NCBI GenBank assembly: GCA_942493325.1
Contig: OW818689.1
Coordinates: 744,001 to 808,000, forward strand
Direction of reading: 5' to 3'
Source of the DNA: JAAFHB01 sp942493325
Lineage (GTDB): Bacteria > Bacteroidota > Bacteroidia > Bacteroidales > Prolixibacteraceae
Length of the DNA stretch: 64,000 bases
A model generated the notes under the pieces. The model made no database searches and was not told where the DNA came from. It saw nothing but the letters and a program-made list of their open reading frames with translations. Made by a program: the position numbers and the translations under genes. Below are positions 62,783-64,000 of this stretch, one piece after another. Position 1 is the stretch's first letter. The number at the start of each line of letters is the position of its first letter.

Positions 62783-63352
62783 ATGTTAGCCGAAACCTAT
62801 TATAAATATAACAAAATTAAAAAATTGAAAACGATTTTTCTGTCGATTTTGACAATTACAATTGCAACTGCTTTCACATTGACAATTGAATTTGAAACAA
62901 AATCGCTTCTAAATGACAAGATAGAACTTAAAATTCCAAAGGACTTCGAAATTATGTCTGAAGAATTAATGAAACTAAAGTACCCCTTCGAAAGAAGACC
63001 CACTTTAGTTTATTCAAATGAATCCGGAGGAATTAATGTTGCATTAAACTTGACTCAAAATAATGCGAGCCAGGAACTTATACCTGCATATAAAGAAAAT
63101 TTCGTTCAGACATTTAAAAATCTATATCCCTCTGCAGACTGGAAAGACAGTGGAATTAAAGTGATAAACGGTAAAAAAGTTGGTTATCTTGAATTAGTAA
63201 CCCCGGCAATTGATACTGAAATTTATAATTTGATGTTCTTTACTGACCTGGATGGCAAACTGCTGCTTTGTACGTTCAACTGCACGAAGAAGAGCATAAC
63301 AGAATGGACACTGAGGGCAAAAGAAATTATGAACTCTTTAAAAATAAAATAA
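62783..63352 (+). CDS. Exported protein of unknown function (DcrB/PsbP-like plan)
   Basis: A 189-residue protein with an N-terminal hydrophobic segment (TIFLSILTITIATAFTLTI) and a mature domain beginning LNDKIELKIPKDFEI. VNGKK-type KVINGKKVGYLEL and YNLMFFTDLDGKLLLCTF followed by SITEWTLRAKEIMNSLKI recall DcrB/PsbP-like beta-sandwich proteins. Family identity is not certain. Co-transcribed with the preceding gene. Confidence 0.55.
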   Translation: MLAETYYKYNKIKKLKTIFLSILTITIATAFTLTIEFETKSLLNDKIELKIPKDFEIMSEELMKLKYPFERRPTLVYSNESGGINVALNLTQNNASQELIPAYKENFVQTFKNLYPSADWKDSGIKVINGKKVGYLELVTPAIDTEIYNLMFFTDLDGKLLLCTFNCTKKSITEWTLRAKEIMNSLKIK

Positions 63353-63393
63353 TTGGTGCCAATAAAAACTATTTGTCAATGGGGATTTCCGAG

Positions 63394-63504
63394 CCGACAG
63401 AGAATTACTGCATTTAGAGCTTTGATTATGATTTTCAGGTGATTTTCATAAGGTTCATTGGAACTCATAAGCAGTATGACAAAATAGATGCTAAAAAGAT
63501 TTAA
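63394..63504 (+). pseudogene. higB: Decayed HigB-type toxin, C-terminal remnant
   Basis: The frame reads ENYCI, an in-frame TAG, then SFDYDFQVIFIRFIGTHKQY and DKIDAKKI-stop. The IRFIGTHxxYD block is the C-terminal signature of HigB mRNA interferases. The front half is missing. The tail overlaps the HigA start, the usual toxin-first order. Confidence 0.6.
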
Positions 63505-63687
63505 TCCCGTAGATGCGATTAAATTTCGCATGGAACAAATGGACATGACCAGGGCGGATATGGTAAAATATTTAGGCTTTCAAAGTCGGGTAAGCGAAGT
63601 CTTAAATAGAAAAGAAAATTGACTCTTAGTATGGTAAAATCTTTGTACAAAGGATTAAGGATTCCTGCTGAGATATTATTGGCCTGA
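63488..63687 (+). pseudogene. higA: Frameshifted HigA-type antitoxin
   Basis: From ATG 63488 the frame reads DAIKFRMEQMDMTRADMVKY and LGFQSRVSEVLNRKEN, then stops. In the next frame the sequence continues LTLSMVKSLYKGLRIPAEIL and stops at 63687. Together they give the HigA C-terminal helix-turn-helix, so one A appears lost in the run near 63612-63619. The module is inactive unless the frameshift is a sequencing error. Confidence 0.7.
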
Positions 63688-63844
63688 AAAAACAATTAAA
63701 ACGTCAACAACTGAGGAATTCATCATAACGGAGTTGAACAGTTTGAAATAACCCAAGCTGATAAATATTTTAATGCGTTTAAAATTCTATTCTTAGGTTC
63801 TAAACTAAACACCATTATAATTGTTCATTATAAAACGAAGTTTT

Positions 63845-64000
63845 ATGAAAAAAGGATCTTTTATATTTCCACTTTTATTACCAGTTTTACTAATGGCTCA
63901 ATCAAATACTGTTACGAAGGATTTCCTTCAATCTTTTGCAGATGCTTTCAATGCTCATGATGTTACTGCAATAATGTCTCATATGACAAATGATTGTGTG
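63845..64000 (+). CDS. Exported NTF2-like protein (truncated by window edge)
   Basis: The first 52 codons of a gene: signal peptide SFIFPLLLPVLLMAQS, then FLQSFADAFNAHDVTAIMSH, the opening helix of SnoaL/NTF2-like proteins (the AFNAHD motif). The rest lies outside the window. Confidence 0.6.
   Translation, partial: MKKGSFIFPLLLPVLLMAQSNTVTKDFLQSFADAFNAHDVTAIMSHMTNDCV

Overview
The window looks like a chromosomal segment of a Bacteroidota bacterium, most likely a Bacteroidales/Marinilabiliales-type anaerobe or facultative anaerobe. The support is TANNTTTG -7 promoter elements, a type IX secretion C-terminal domain, DUF4290 and DUF493 genes, an Asp-type MurA, weak Shine-Dalgarno sites, and many AT-rich spacers carrying short dispersed repeats. 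No species can be named from sequence alone.

Layout. 0-2.5 kb: tRNA-Lys (minus) with its terminator, directly followed by a complete group II intron encoding a reverse transcriptase/maturase. 2.7-6.2 kb: acetate-energy operon pta - 3-hydroxyacyl-CoA dehydrogenase-like - ackA, closed by a 21-bp hairpin terminator. 6.2-9.7 kb: an MBOAT/SGNH O-acetylation pair lying between a diverged partial copy and the intact copy of the 3' end of a metallo-hydrolase gene. 9.9-11.4 kb: an RsmI-like methylase and a 21-nt minisatellite. 11.4-25.1 kb: a peptidoglycan/amino-sugar salvage region (AmpG-like carrier, GH9-polysaccharide deacetylase fusion, SpoIID-like lytic enzyme, DUF4922, glycosyltransferase, golvesin-domain amidase-like protein; divergent amino-sugar kinase and MurQ). 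25.1-26.8 kb: a gene-free repeat island with a roughly 480-bp triplication. 26.8-32.5 kb: GNAT, OvoA (ovothiol), U32 peptidase-like protein, ricin-type lectin. 32.5-41.8 kb: mostly minus-strand envelope and metabolic genes ending in a type IX secretion substrate. 41.9-49.0 kb: housekeeping genes uvrD/pcrA, DUF4290, murA, TlpA-like, grpE, dnaJ. 49.0-49.9 kb: a second repeat island. 49.9-61.5 kb: an arsenic region in two operons (arsR-arsEFG-arsP and arsR-arsC-[four-helix protein]-arsM-acr3) surrounding a two-component system with divergent tiny membrane proteins. 61.5-64 kb: secreted proteins, a decayed HigBA module and a truncated NTF2-like gene.

How the parts work together. The salvage region plausibly opens peptidoglycan (amidase, SpoIID, GH9/CE4), imports the fragments (AmpG) and feeds MurNAc through kinase and MurQ into central metabolism. 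The arsenic region covers reduction (ArsC), methylation (ArsM), arsenite export (ACR3) and organoarsenical export (ArsP, ArsG). A shared palindrome at arsR and arsP suggests one regulator controls both transcription units. The two-component regulator probably binds four 11-bp-spaced repeats in the divergent promoter and controls two tiny membrane proteins plus an OadG-like subunit. The most unusual structures are the three families of palindromic intergenic repeats, the triplication, the PhoB-type box with its small-protein operon, and the duplicated gene end around the MBOAT cassette.
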